Positions 21,652 through 31,185 are shown, counted from the first letter of the stretch. The stretch is 64,000 bases of DNA from an uncultured Porphyromonadaceae bacterium (GCA_946187345.1 CAMHQD010000004.1:1-64000); one strand, 5' to 3'. Program-made: numbers and translations. The notes: generated from the letters alone by a model not told the origin.

Positions 21652-21750
21652 TACCCGCCCTTCGGGCGGAGATTGCGACAACAAAGCCGCCATTCGGGCG
21701 GTGATTGCGACAACAAAGCCGCCCTGCGGGCGGTGATTGCGACAACAAAG
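21652..21750 (+). repeat. 32-bp tandem array of (GCCGCCnnnCGGGCGG)+TGATTGCGACAACAAA
   Basis: Palindromes at about 21654, 21686 and 21718, each followed by (G/T)GATTGCGACAACAAA. Confidence 0.85.
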
Positions 21751-21838
21751 CCCTCTCCTGAAACAGGGGAGGGGGAGAACAAATAAATCAACAGCCCCAC
21801 CCCCCCCTCCTTCAGGAGGGGGATGGGGGGGGAGGCCC
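21743..21838 (+). repeat. G-rich palindromic repeats (CCCTCTCCTG..CAGGGGAGGGGGAG and CCCCCCTCCTTCAGGAGGGGGATGGGGGGGGAGG)
   Basis: Direct reading; same family seen at about 4363, 26064, 31169, 49493, 50970, 51779 and 53170. Confidence 0.75.
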
Positions 21839-21852
21839 AAAACAGACAACTA

Positions 21853-22377
21853 ATGTACACTTACCGATATCCTCATCCGGCCGTGACGACCGACTGCATC
21901 GTGTTTGGCTTTGACGGCGTGAAACTCAACGTGTTGCTCATCGAGCGCGGCGGCGAGCCGTATAAGGGCAGTTGGGCCTTTCCCGGCGGCTTTCTCAACA
22001 TCGACGAGGACGCGCCCGATGGCGCGCGCCGCGAACTGCAAGAAGAGACCGGCCTCACGGTGACAAACATCGAGCAACTCGGCGCGTTCGCCCGCCCCGA
22101 CCGCGACCCGCGTGAGCGTGTGATTTCCATCGTTTACTTCACCCTGACGCGCGTGAGTGACGTCGTCGGTGCCGACGACGCCGCCCGTGCCCGGTGGTTC
22201 CCGATCAACGATGTGCCGCCGCTGGCCTTTGACCACCGCCAAATCTTTGAACTCGCGTGTGAGCGCCTCGCACAGTTGCTCAAACTCAAAAGTAGCGGCA
22301 CGTTTATCAGCGCCGACTTCTCCTACGACGAAATCGACATGATCTACTACAACGCCCTGACCTACACTCCACGGTAA
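21853..22377 (+). CDS. NUDIX hydrolase
   Basis: Nudix box GGFLNIDEDAPDGARRELQEETGL; WAFPGGFL; start at 21853 chosen. Confidence 0.88.
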   Translation: MYTYRYPHPAVTTDCIVFGFDGVKLNVLLIERGGEPYKGSWAFPGGFLNIDEDAPDGARRELQEETGLTVTNIEQLGAFARPDRDPRERVISIVYFTLTRVSDVVGADDAARARWFPINDVPPLAFDHRQIFELACERLAQLLKLKSSGTFISADFSYDEIDMIYYNALTYTPR

Positions 22378-22469
22378 CCACATTTTGCCACCGACACGCC
22401 CCCACGGGCAGTTGGTGGTTTTTTTCGAAAAAATGTCGCGAAATTTGCACGGTTTTCGGAAATTTTGTT

Positions 22470-22477
22470 TATTTTTG
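22470..22477 (+). promoter_or_regulatory. Bacteroides-type -7 box (TATTTTTG)
   Basis: TAnnTTTG match 39 bp upstream of the start at 22516. Confidence 0.4.
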
Positions 22478-22515
22478 CAGTTCGCATTTTATTCACCAAT
22501 AAAAATAATTCGCTT

Positions 22516-25500
22516 ATGAAAACAATTCGTTACCTATTTTTGTCCGTCGCGCTGGCCCTGACGGCTCTGACCGCAGGCGCCGATGTGACGTTTGAGAATG
22601 GCAAGCTCAAGTACAAGATTACCGACGCGTCGCCCGACTATGCCCAGGTCGTTGGCGTGAGCAGCGCGGGTGAGAGCGCCACCTCGCTCACTATCCCCAG
22701 CACGGTCACCTACAATGGCACCACCTACCGCATTAGCCAGATCGGCTATCAGGCATTCAAGGGCAATACAAAGATTACCTCGGTTATCATCTCTTGGGGC
22801 GCCTACATCATGTTGAACGAGGCGTTCGCCAACTGCACCAACCTCACCACGGTGTACCTGCCCAGTTCGCTGCTCTGGGGTTCCATTTACCAGAGCACGT
22901 TTGCCGGCTGCTCCAAACTTAAGGAGGTGTATGCCTCCGCCCTTGAGGGCAAGGCTCTCGCCTACGCCAACAACTTCCCCGCCAACTCGGGAATGACCCT
23001 TTACATCCCCAATGGATGCAAGACCACACCGGACGCCTACAAGGCTCTCGCCGGTTGGTCAAACTTCGCCAATGTCCAATCCAGCAAGTCCGCCTATGAC
23101 TTCGCCTACTTCAACTCCACAAGCAAGTCATTCTACTACGTTTGCTTCAACGAGTGGGACAGCAAGAAGTTCAGCGATTGGGGCTATCGCGATGTCACGG
23201 TGGTTAACTGCGACAGCCAGAACGAGTCGTTCACCTTTAATCCGGGTCAGACTGTGAGTTTTAACAGCGGTTTCCGCCTCCGCACTGTCGCCATCGCCGC
23301 CAAAGCCGCCAAAGGCAACACCGACATCGTCGGTGTCAACCTCTCGGGCTACTCCAATCTCACGAGCATCGGCGCGAGCGCTTTCGAGGGTTGCACCAAT
23401 CTCACCAGTGCCACCGTGCGTGCCCAGGAGATAGGCAACTTCGCCTTTAGTGGCTGCACCAAACTCAATTCGTTAACTCTTGAGGAGGGTATCACCAAAC
23501 TGGGACAGCAAATGATTGCCGGCACCCCTCTGACCGTCTTCAATTTCCCGGCCTCGGTGACCAGTTTCAACTATGCCGCCGACGGCGCGAAAAACCTGAG
23601 TTCGATTGTTCCCGCCAGTGGCAGCGCGACTTATTCCGCCTATTACGGCTTGCTCTACAACAAGAACCAGACCTTATTGGTTCGCCAGCCCGAGGGCCGC
23701 GGCCTTGTATCCTTCCCCGACGCGGTGTCCGCAATCGGCGCCTATGCGTTTGAGAACTGCACCAAGTTGCAGGAAGAGATTGAACTGCCCTATGGCGTCA
23801 CCTCCATCGGCAGTTACGCTTTTTCCGGAGCCACGGGCATGAAGAAACTCGTCATTCCGAGTTCGGTGGCATCGATTAGCAGCGGTATGTTGATCCGTTG
23901 CAGCGGCTTGACCGACCTCTACATCAACAAGGCCACCGCCCCGACGGCTACTATGAGCAATCTATTCGGCTCGGACTATGCGACCATCGTGCCCAACGTC
24001 ACGCTGCACCTGCCCTACGCCAGCGGTATCGACACGTCATATAAGAACGCCGGCTGGACCGGCTTCAAGGAGTATAACATGGGTTTATTGCAGGCCTACG
24101 ACTTCGCCGTTAACCTGGAGAACTTCGGCAAGGCCTACTACTCGGTCACGAGCAGCGGCGCGGCCAACTATCAACGCGAGGACGGCGTGTGGGCCGGCTA
24201 CAACGGCACGGTGAAGTTGCTGCGCGGCACCGGCACCGCGCCCAATGGAACGGTTACCATCCCCGATGTGGTGACTTACAAGAACAAGCGCTACGGCATC
24301 ACCAGCCTCGGCACGCTGTCGCTCTACGGCGACGGCACCTCCGTGTGCCGGTTCAGCATCGCCGGCGGCTGGCTGGTCAACAAAATCGAGTATGGCGCCG
24401 GCGCGTACACCACGGCTCTTACCGGTGTTGGCCTGCCGAACGTCACTGTCATTGACCCAGTGGCATTCACCCTCTCGCTCAGCCTCAAGAGTTTCACCTT
24501 CAGCCCCAAACTGACCGACATCGGCGACGCGGCCTTCAACGGCGCCACGGCTCTTGAGCAAGACGTCTACCTGCCTTACGGCGTGAAAACCGTGGGCGCC
24601 AGTGCCTTTGCCAACAACGCCATCACCACCCTGCGCATCCCCAGTTCGGTCACTAAAATCGGCGATATGTTTGTGAGCAACAATAGCAAACTGGCTGAAC
24701 TAATTGTTAACACCCCGACTACAGCCCTCGCTGCCGGCTCAACCGAGATTTATACAATGCCGGACAATATGCGGGTGTACGTCCCGGTGGGGCAGGTCGA
24801 GCAGTTTAAGCAGCACAAGGCCTTCACCCGCTACACCTCCAAGATTGAGGCCGGCGCCTTTGACTTTATCTGGGGAAACGACTATCACACCTATTACCAC
24901 ATGAGCGTGATGAGCATGCTCAGTGGTGAGTTCACCGACCCCGAGACCGGCGAGAAGACGGCCTACGACGGCTGGGGAAAGTATGTCTATCACCCCGCTA
25001 TCACCTCCGCCGGAGAATTCCAGGTCGACTACATCGAGACCGACCATGTCACCGGCAAGAAGTTCCTCATGGTGGCGCTGGGCGACAGCGTCTTTGCCGG
25101 CGCCACCGGTATGTCGGAATTCATCGGTCCCACCAGCAGCCTTCTCGTGATTGGCCACCACGCATTCTACGGCAGTGCCGTGAGCCACGACTTAAGTTTC
25201 GACAATCCGCTCGGTATCGGCGAGTTCGCCTTCGCCGAGATGCCCAACTGCCCGTCGGTGACCATCCTCACGCCGCTTGACATGAGTGGCTCGTTTAAGG
25301 ACAGTTACATCTTTGATCACAACAAGGACGGCTTCAAGTTCTACGTCGACAACAAGTACTTCAAGAAAGCCGTTGACTATTGTTGGGACTGGGACATGGG
25401 CGACGGCTACTATGCCGCGCAGTTGCGTCCGTTCATCCGCGCCGAGGCCGAGGTGCAACCGGTGAGTTGCTTCCTCGAGTGGGTCAACTATCCCGAGAAC

Positions 25501-26061
25501 GGCCTGCACGCCTACTCGGTCAACAGTTATGACGAGAGCAAACAGACGCTCAAACTGCTCGAGCACGACGAGAACTTCCTCAACAATCAGGAACACGGCG
25601 TCATCCTTACCGACCTTAAGCCCGGAGAGATTTACAAACTCGAGCCGTCGGATGTTGACCCGACGACCGTCACCTGCTCCGGCGACATCGACAACTACCT
25701 CACCGAGAACTGGGAGACCTCGACCCTCAAGAGCGATGACGCGCTCAAGCGTTGGGGCTGGGATGCCGAGAACAAGAAGTTTGTCCATCCCGCCTCGAGC
25801 ATGACCATCCCCGGCGGCAGTGCGCTGCTCTATATCGGCGACAGCGACCCGGCCCTCAACATCGACGAGTGGACGCTCGAGTTGGCCGCGAGCAACAAGT
25901 TTGACGTCAACAACGACACTAAGGTTGACGTGGGCGATGTGAACGCCATCCTCGAGGCCATCCTCGCCGGCAACAATGACGCCAAATTCAACGTCAACGG
26001 CGACACCGGCGTGGACGTTGGCGACGTGAACGCCGTCCTCGAGTATATCCTCACGCATTAA
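22516..26061 (+). CDS. BspA-like LRR_5 surface protein with C-terminal dockerin-type repeats
   Basis: Signal peptide MKTIRYLFLSVALALTALTAGA; many LRR_5 motifs (IGAYAFENCTKLQEEIELPYGVTSIGSYAF); C-terminal KFDVNNDTKVDVGDVNAILEAILAGNNDAKFNVNGDTGVDVGDVNAVLEYILTH. Confidence 0.85.
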   Translation: MKTIRYLFLSVALALTALTAGADVTFENGKLKYKITDASPDYAQVVGVSSAGESATSLTIPSTVTYNGTTYRISQIGYQAFKGNTKITSVIISWGAYIMLNEAFANCTNLTTVYLPSSLLWGSIYQSTFAGCSKLKEVYASALEGKALAYANNFPANSGMTLYIPNGCKTTPDAYKALAGWSNFANVQSSKSAYDFAYFNSTSKSFYYVCFNEWDSKKFSDWGYRDVTVVNCDSQNESFTFNPGQTVSFNSGFRLRTVAIAAKAAKGNTDIVGVNLSGYSNLTSIGASAFEGCTNLTSATVRAQEIGNFAFSGCTKLNSLTLEEGITKLGQQMIAGTPLTVFNFPASVTSFNYAADGAKNLSSIVPASGSATYSAYYGLLYNKNQTLLVRQPEGRGLVSFPDAVSAIGAYAFENCTKLQEEIELPYGVTSIGSYAFSGATGMKKLVIPSSVASISSGMLIRCSGLTDLYINKATAPTATMSNLFGSDYATIVPNVTLHLPYASGIDTSYKNAGWTGFKEYNMGLLQAYDFAVNLENFGKAYYSVTSSGAANYQREDGVWAGYNGTVKLLRGTGTAPNGTVTIPDVVTYKNKRYGITSLGTLSLYGDGTSVCRFSIAGGWLVNKIEYGAGAYTTALTGVGLPNVTVIDPVAFTLSLSLKSFTFSPKLTDIGDAAFNGATALEQDVYLPYGVKTVGASAFANNAITTLRIPSSVTKIGDMFVSNNSKLAELIVNTPTTALAAGSTEIYTMPDNMRVYVPVGQVEQFKQHKAFTRYTSKIEAGAFDFIWGNDYHTYYHMSVMSMLSGEFTDPETGEKTAYDGWGKYVYHPAITSAGEFQVDYIETDHVTGKKFLMVALGDSVFAGATGMSEFIGPTSSLLVIGHHAFYGSAVSHDLSFDNPLGIGEFAFAEMPNCPSVTILTPLDMSGSFKDSYIFDHNKDGFKFYVDNKYFKKAVDYCWDWDMGDGYYAAQLRPFIRAEAEVQPVSCFLEWVNYPENGLHAYSVNSYDESKQTLKLLEHDENFLNNQEHGVILTDLKPGEIYKLEPSDVDPTTVTCSGDIDNYLTENWETSTLKSDDALKRWGWDAENKKFVHPASSMTIPGGSALLYIGDSDPALNIDEWTLELAASNKFDVNNDTKVDVGDVNAILEAILAGNNDAKFNVNGDTGVDVGDVNAVLEYILTH

Positions 26062-26063
26062 TG

Positions 26064-26370
26064 CCTCCCCCCCGCCCCCTCCTAAAGGAGGGGGAGACGG
26101 TGGCGGAACGGGTGTAGGGCCTTGCCTTGGCCTGGCCGAGAGCCCGCGATAGCGGGCGACGGCTCATAGGCGTGGGTGAAGCGAAGCGAAACCCACGTGA
26201 CATGAGATTGATTGTTGCGCATAAAAACCCGCGATAGCGGGTTTCACAAACCTCGTTAGAGGTTTTACGAAAACCCCGGGTTGGAGCCGCAGGCGACTAC
26301 CCGGGGTTGCTGCGCCATATCGAAGAAAACTACCTCGAAGAGGTTGCACATTCGCATGCTACATGCTAAT
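26064..26370 (+). repeat. Cluster of successive hairpin repeats, including the GGCTCATAGGCG-linked doublet
   Basis: CCCGCgatAGCGGGcGACGGCTCATAGGCGTGGGTgaagcgaagcgaaACCCACGTGACATGA, then AACCCGCgatAGCGGGTT, AACCTCgttAGAGGTT, AACCCCGGGT...ACCCGGGGTT, ACCTCgaAGAGGT. Confidence 0.8.
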
Positions 26371-26404
26371 TATCGGGAGATACCTTAAATCCGCAACCCG
26401 ATAG

Positions 26405-26582
26405 TTCTCTCTCGAAAATTTCCGAAAAATACTATTTATCTCCCGTGAATTTCCGGAAATTATCGTGAATTTCTTCTCTTGTTCTCCAACTCATGAAAAA
26501 ACCTATTGTTCTCTTGTCTTTATAACGGAAATTCACGGGAGATTAATTCTCGTGAATTTTCGGAAATTTTCGAGAGAAAAGT
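26405..26582 (+). repeat. AT-rich long palindrome of CGTGAATTT/CGGAAATTT units
   Basis: Left arm ctctcgaaaatttccg...ctcccgtgaatttccggaaatt; right arm ggaaattcacgggagatt...tcgtgaattttcggaaattttcgagag. Confidence 0.75.
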
Positions 26583-26620
26583 TTCAAGTCGCGGAATTTG
26601 TTGATTACAAAAATTTTGCG

Positions 26621-26628
26621 TAATTTTG
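26621..26628 (+). promoter_or_regulatory. Bacteroides-type -7 box (TAATTTTG)
   Basis: TAnnTTTG 36 bp before the ORF at 26664. Confidence 0.4.
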
Positions 26629-26663
26629 TGCGGCAATTTTTCCCAAACTTAGATTAGTTACTT

Positions 26664-26894
26664 ATGAAAACAAATCGTTACTCATTTCTGACCCTGCTGC
26701 TCGCAGTGTTGACGGCTCTGACGGCCGGCGCCACCGTCACGTTTGAGGTGGGCAACTACAAGTATAGCGCCGAGGACGACGCCTATCGCTGCACGGTCAC
26801 CGGACTGAGCACGGCCGGCGCGGCCGCCAACCTGACGACCATCAGCATCCCGTCCACGGTGACCTATAACGGCCGCCTCGTTGCCGCCTATTAA
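26664..26894 (+). pseudogene. Truncated N-terminal fragment paralogous to the 22516 LRR protein
   Basis: MKTNRYSFLTLLLAVLTALTAGATVTFEVGNYKYSAEDDAYRCTVTGLSTAGAAANLTTISIPSTVTYNGRLVAAY* aligns with MKTIRYLFLSVALALTALTAGADVTFENGKLKYKI...VVGVSSAGESATSLTIPSTVTYNGTTYRI, then stops. Confidence 0.7.
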
Positions 26895-26908
26895 CAACTG
26901 AAATCGCT

Positions 26909-29900
26909 ATGTATATTTCTCGATTAACCATTTCCCTCGCGGCGGCGTTGTTGTGTTGCCTTGCCGCGATAGCCATTCCGGCCGACGACACCCCGCAGCC
27001 CTGCGCCCAGCCCGACGGCACGACCGTGACGCTGCGCCTGTGCGGTGACGAGTTCTACAACTTCCACACCACGGTGGACGGCTACACGGTGGTGCGCGAC
27101 GCCACCACCGGTGCGTGGTGCTACGCCACCCGGCATGGCGACGACCTGGTGAGCACCGGCGTAGTTGCCCACGACGCGGCGCGTCGCACCCCATCGGAGC
27201 AGTCGCAGACGGCACTGCTGCAACGCGGCCTTACCTCGCCGCGCGGTGTGGCTAAGGCGCGCGCCATGCGCGCCGAGCGCGACAAGCGCCTCAACATCGT
27301 CTCGCCGCAGGAGATGGCCGCGCGGGCCGGCGACGGACGCCGTCGTATGACCGGCGTGTCGATGGACCGCGACAAGTTCCGCGGCCTCATCATCCTGATC
27401 AACTATAGCGACGTCAAGTTCTCCACGATGAGTTCGCCGCAATCGTTCTACCAGAGCATGGTGAACCAGACGGGCTATAGCGGCTTCACCTACAACGGCA
27501 CCAAATACACCGCCCAAGGCTCGATGCGCGACTACTTCCGTTACCAGAGCAACGGCGCGTTCACGCCTCAGTTTGACGTCTATGGCCCGGTGAACCTCTC
27601 CTACAGTTCGACCTACGTCCAGCAGACCAACTACGCCCGCCGCAACACATTGTTTGAGGCCGCCCTCAAGGCACTCGATTCGAGCATCAACTACGCCAAC
27701 TACGATAGTGACAACAACGGAGAGGTTGATATGGTCTATTTCATTGTGGCCGGCTACACCAGCGACTACGAGAACAACGACACCAACCTGCTGTGGCCTC
27801 ACGCCGCCTGGCTGGCCAACAGCGAGGGTACCGACTATCTGTACCACGACGGTAAGCGGTTCGGGCGCTACGCCTGCTCGGGCGAGATTTACGGCTGGCA
27901 GAAGTACAACGACCCGTTCCCGCTGGGCATCGGCACGATGTGCCATGAGTTCAGCCACGTGCTGGGCCTGCCGGACCTCTACGACACGGACTACAGCGAG
28001 AACGGCCAGAGCCTCACCCCCGGCCATTGGGACGTGATGGCCAGCGGCAGCGGCCGCTATGACAAGGGGCGCACCCCGGTGAACTACTCCGCCTGGGAGC
28101 GCGACAACGTGGGCTTTGCCAGTATGTCGACAATCTCGTCGCCCGGCTCCTACACGCTGCGCCCAGGCGAGTATGAGAGTTACCGTCTCAACTCGGCCAA
28201 TAGCAACGAGTACTTCACGCTTGAGAACCGCCAGCGCGTCGGCTGGGACACCTACCTGCCCGGCCACGGCATGCTCGTGTGCCGCGTGGATGAGAGCAAC
28301 AACGTGCCCTGGGACGACAACGATGTGAACATCAACCCCACGCGCGTCTACTATGAGTTGCTGCGCGCCGGCGGCAGCACCGACGTTGATGCCCAAAGCG
28401 GCAGCGACCCCTTCCCGGGCACCGCGGGCGTGACAAGCATCACATCCACCACCACGCCGGCACTGGTCACATGGGACGGCAAAGCCTCCTCGCGCAAGAT
28501 TACTAATATAAAGGAGAGCGGCGCCGTAGTCACCTTCAACCTCGAGGCCGAGACACAGCCGGAAACGACAGGAGATATAGCCTATACGCTCATCAACGAT
28601 GCCACCGAGCCCTACCTGCGCGTGGACGGCCTCACGGCAGCCGGCAAAGCCAAGAGCAATTTTGCCCTAGTAATACCCTCGTTGGCAACACATAACGGCA
28701 CTCAATATCCAGTGCGCGAAATCAAGACGCAAGCCTTCTACCGCGCCGACAACATCACCTCGGTCACCATCCGCTGGGGGTGCCGCATCATCGGCGACTA
28801 TGCGTTCTACCAGAACACGGCGATGACCTTTGCCAAGATTCCGAGTTCGGTGAACTATATCGGCAGTTATGCGTTCTACAACAGTCCACAACTCAAGACG
28901 TTCTACTACGCCGGCTTCAACCTGCCAAAGACAATAGGTAGCGCCGCTTTCCCCGCAATCTCGGGCTCGGTATTCTACTACGTCAATGGCGCCAACTTCA
29001 CTACCTCGGATCTCTCGTCCAAACTGGGTTCCTACTTCACCTCCTTCGCCAAGAGCAACTCAGCCGCCGACTATCATATCACCGATGGCTCCTATTTCTG
29101 CATCGGGGCCGACGACAATCTCAAGATTACCGATGTCCATGACGGCACCCTCGTGGGGTGGGTCAAGCCGAGCAGCAACACCGATGGTGTCTTCACCCCC
29201 ACCTACCACGGCTATTTCAATGTTGAAGGTGTGGACATCAAGATACGCACAATCGCCTCCGGAGCAGTCACCAAAAACACAGACCTCACCGGCCTTAACC
29301 TGGATGGCTGCTACATTACCCGCATCGGCAACTCGGCTTTTGACGGCTGCACCAACCTGGCCACCATTACCCTCAACGAGGGGCTGATGACCATCGAGGC
29401 GTTCGCCTTCCGCGGCAGCGCCATCACCACCATCAACGTGCCGGCCTCGGTAACCAGCCTGAGCGCCTACTTCGTTGACCAATGCGCCAAGCATCAGACC
29501 ATCACCGTGGCCGAGGGCAACACCGCCTACGCCTCCCACAACGGTATGCTCTTCAACAAGTCGCTCACCATATTGCTGCGCAAGCCGTGCTACGGCGGCG
29601 GCGCCACCTATCCCGAGACGATGACGGCCATCGGCGCCTACGCCTACGAGGGCTGCTCGCGCCTGTCGTCCATCACGGTGCCATTCGGTGTCACCTCCAT
29701 CGGCACGGCCGCCTTCAACTCCTGCTCCAACCTCAGTAAACTCATTATCCCAAGTTCGGTAAAGTCGCTGGGAGTCAACTTTGTGAAGAACTGCAACGCG
29801 CTCTCCAACCTCTATATCAACCTGGCCACACCGCCCGCGGTGAGCGACGCGTCAACCTACTTCGGCACCACAACGCCCGGCAATATCAACCTGCACGTGC

Positions 29901-31168
29901 CCTACTCGGCCAAGAGTACCTATGAGAGCGCCTCGGGCTGGCAAGGCTTCAAGAGTTATAACCTCAACAACGAGTTTGCCTACGACGGTGCCCTGGGCGT
30001 GAACAACATCAATGGCGGCCGCTTCACCATCACGTCCACCACGCCCTACGGCTACACCGACACGGCCGGCAACAGCCGCACTGCCTCGGGCGGCACCGCG
30101 ATGTATCAAGGCAGCGGCGACGGCGTGACAACGCTCACGGGCGATGCCAACCTGCCCACCGGCTTCAACTACCGCGACAAATACTATTTGATCACCGAGG
30201 TCGCGCCTTATACCCTCACCGGCGGCAGCGGCACGGCCTACAAAGTGGGCGGCGGCTCCTATCTGACGACTATCGGCGATTTCGCCTTCTACAACTGCAA
30301 GGCCATCTCGAGCCTGACGATTAAGGGTCCGCTATCGAGCGTCGGCGAGGACGCTTTCACGGGCATGAGCAACTGCGCCGAGGTGATGCTCGAGAGTGAC
30401 AACGACCTCAGCGAGTCGTTCTCCAAGCGCGTATATGGTGACCTGAAGAGCGGCTATCTCTTCTGGATTAACAACAAGTTCTATTACTCGTGCTACCAGA
30501 AGACCCGCAACTGGAGCGCCGCCGGAACCGACACGTCAATGAAGAACCGGCTGCGACCGTTCCTCAAGCCTGCGGCCGAGGTAGAGCCGTTCAGTTGCTA
30601 TATGGACTATGTGGACCTCAACAACAGCGGCCTGCTCGAGGGCGGAGCCTACTGGATCACGGGCTACAACGAGGCCACCAAGACGCTCACCACCACCCGT
30701 GCCACCGCCGGACAAAGCAACTTGTGGAGCAAGGGCATGCTGCTCACCGGCCTCACCCCCGGCAAAATCTATAAGTTGCAGTTCGGCACGAGCAACTACT
30801 ATGGCAACACCTCTTATCTCGAGCCCACCGCCAACGGAGTTAGGACGTTGCAGGTGACCGCGGGCAATCATGTTTGGGACGCCGCGGGCAAGAGGTTCGT
30901 CAAGCCCACATCGACGGTCACCGTGCCCATCTGCACCGGCTACCTCAACCTGCCGGCGTCGCAGCGTGACGTCACGCCATGGACCGTTGACGTGCTCGGC
31001 AACAAGTTTGACGTCAACAACGACGGCAGCGTGGACGTGGGCGACGTGAACGCCGTGCTCGCGGCCATCCTCGCCGGCAACAACAACGCCAAGTTCAACG
31101 TCAACGGCGACACCGCCGTCGACGTTGGCGACGTGAACGCCATCCTCGACTACATCCTCACCCATTAG
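26909..31168 (+). CDS. M6-family (immune inhibitor A-like) metalloprotease fused to BspA-like LRR_5 region and C-terminal dockerin repeats
   Basis: Zn site GTMCHEFSHVLGLPDLYDTD; MTGVSMDRDKFRGLIILINYSDVKF; LRR_5 region from about 28560; KFDVNNDGSVDVGDVNAVLAAILAGNNNAKFNVNGDTAVDVGDVNAILDYILTH C-terminus. Confidence 0.85.
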   Translation: MYISRLTISLAAALLCCLAAIAIPADDTPQPCAQPDGTTVTLRLCGDEFYNFHTTVDGYTVVRDATTGAWCYATRHGDDLVSTGVVAHDAARRTPSEQSQTALLQRGLTSPRGVAKARAMRAERDKRLNIVSPQEMAARAGDGRRRMTGVSMDRDKFRGLIILINYSDVKFSTMSSPQSFYQSMVNQTGYSGFTYNGTKYTAQGSMRDYFRYQSNGAFTPQFDVYGPVNLSYSSTYVQQTNYARRNTLFEAALKALDSSINYANYDSDNNGEVDMVYFIVAGYTSDYENNDTNLLWPHAAWLANSEGTDYLYHDGKRFGRYACSGEIYGWQKYNDPFPLGIGTMCHEFSHVLGLPDLYDTDYSENGQSLTPGHWDVMASGSGRYDKGRTPVNYSAWERDNVGFASMSTISSPGSYTLRPGEYESYRLNSANSNEYFTLENRQRVGWDTYLPGHGMLVCRVDESNNVPWDDNDVNINPTRVYYELLRAGGSTDVDAQSGSDPFPGTAGVTSITSTTTPALVTWDGKASSRKITNIKESGAVVTFNLEAETQPETTGDIAYTLINDATEPYLRVDGLTAAGKAKSNFALVIPSLATHNGTQYPVREIKTQAFYRADNITSVTIRWGCRIIGDYAFYQNTAMTFAKIPSSVNYIGSYAFYNSPQLKTFYYAGFNLPKTIGSAAFPAISGSVFYYVNGANFTTSDLSSKLGSYFTSFAKSNSAADYHITDGSYFCIGADDNLKITDVHDGTLVGWVKPSSNTDGVFTPTYHGYFNVEGVDIKIRTIASGAVTKNTDLTGLNLDGCYITRIGNSAFDGCTNLATITLNEGLMTIEAFAFRGSAITTINVPASVTSLSAYFVDQCAKHQTITVAEGNTAYASHNGMLFNKSLTILLRKPCYGGGATYPETMTAIGAYAYEGCSRLSSITVPFGVTSIGTAAFNSCSNLSKLIIPSSVKSLGVNFVKNCNALSNLYINLATPPAVSDASTYFGTTTPGNINLHVPYSAKSTYESASGWQGFKSYNLNNEFAYDGALGVNNINGGRFTITSTTPYGYTDTAGNSRTASGGTAMYQGSGDGVTTLTGDANLPTGFNYRDKYYLITEVAPYTLTGGSGTAYKVGGGSYLTTIGDFAFYNCKAISSLTIKGPLSSVGEDAFTGMSNCAEVMLESDNDLSESFSKRVYGDLKSGYLFWINNKFYYSCYQKTRNWSAAGTDTSMKNRLRPFLKPAAEVEPFSCYMDYVDLNNSGLLEGGAYWITGYNEATKTLTTTRATAGQSNLWSKGMLLTGLTPGKIYKLQFGTSNYYGNTSYLEPTANGVRTLQVTAGNHVWDAAGKRFVKPTSTVTVPICTGYLNLPASQRDVTPWTVDVLGNKFDVNNDGSVDVGDVNAVLAAILAGNNNAKFNVNGDTAVDVGDVNAILDYILTH

Positions 31169-31185
31169 TCCTCCCCCACCCCCTC

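Noticed and set aside
21652-21750. Possible CRISPR array
   Set aside because: The inter-palindrome spacer is invariant and only 16 bp; no cas genes in the window. The other tandem repeats (98, 54, 36, 24 bp) also have no unique spacers.
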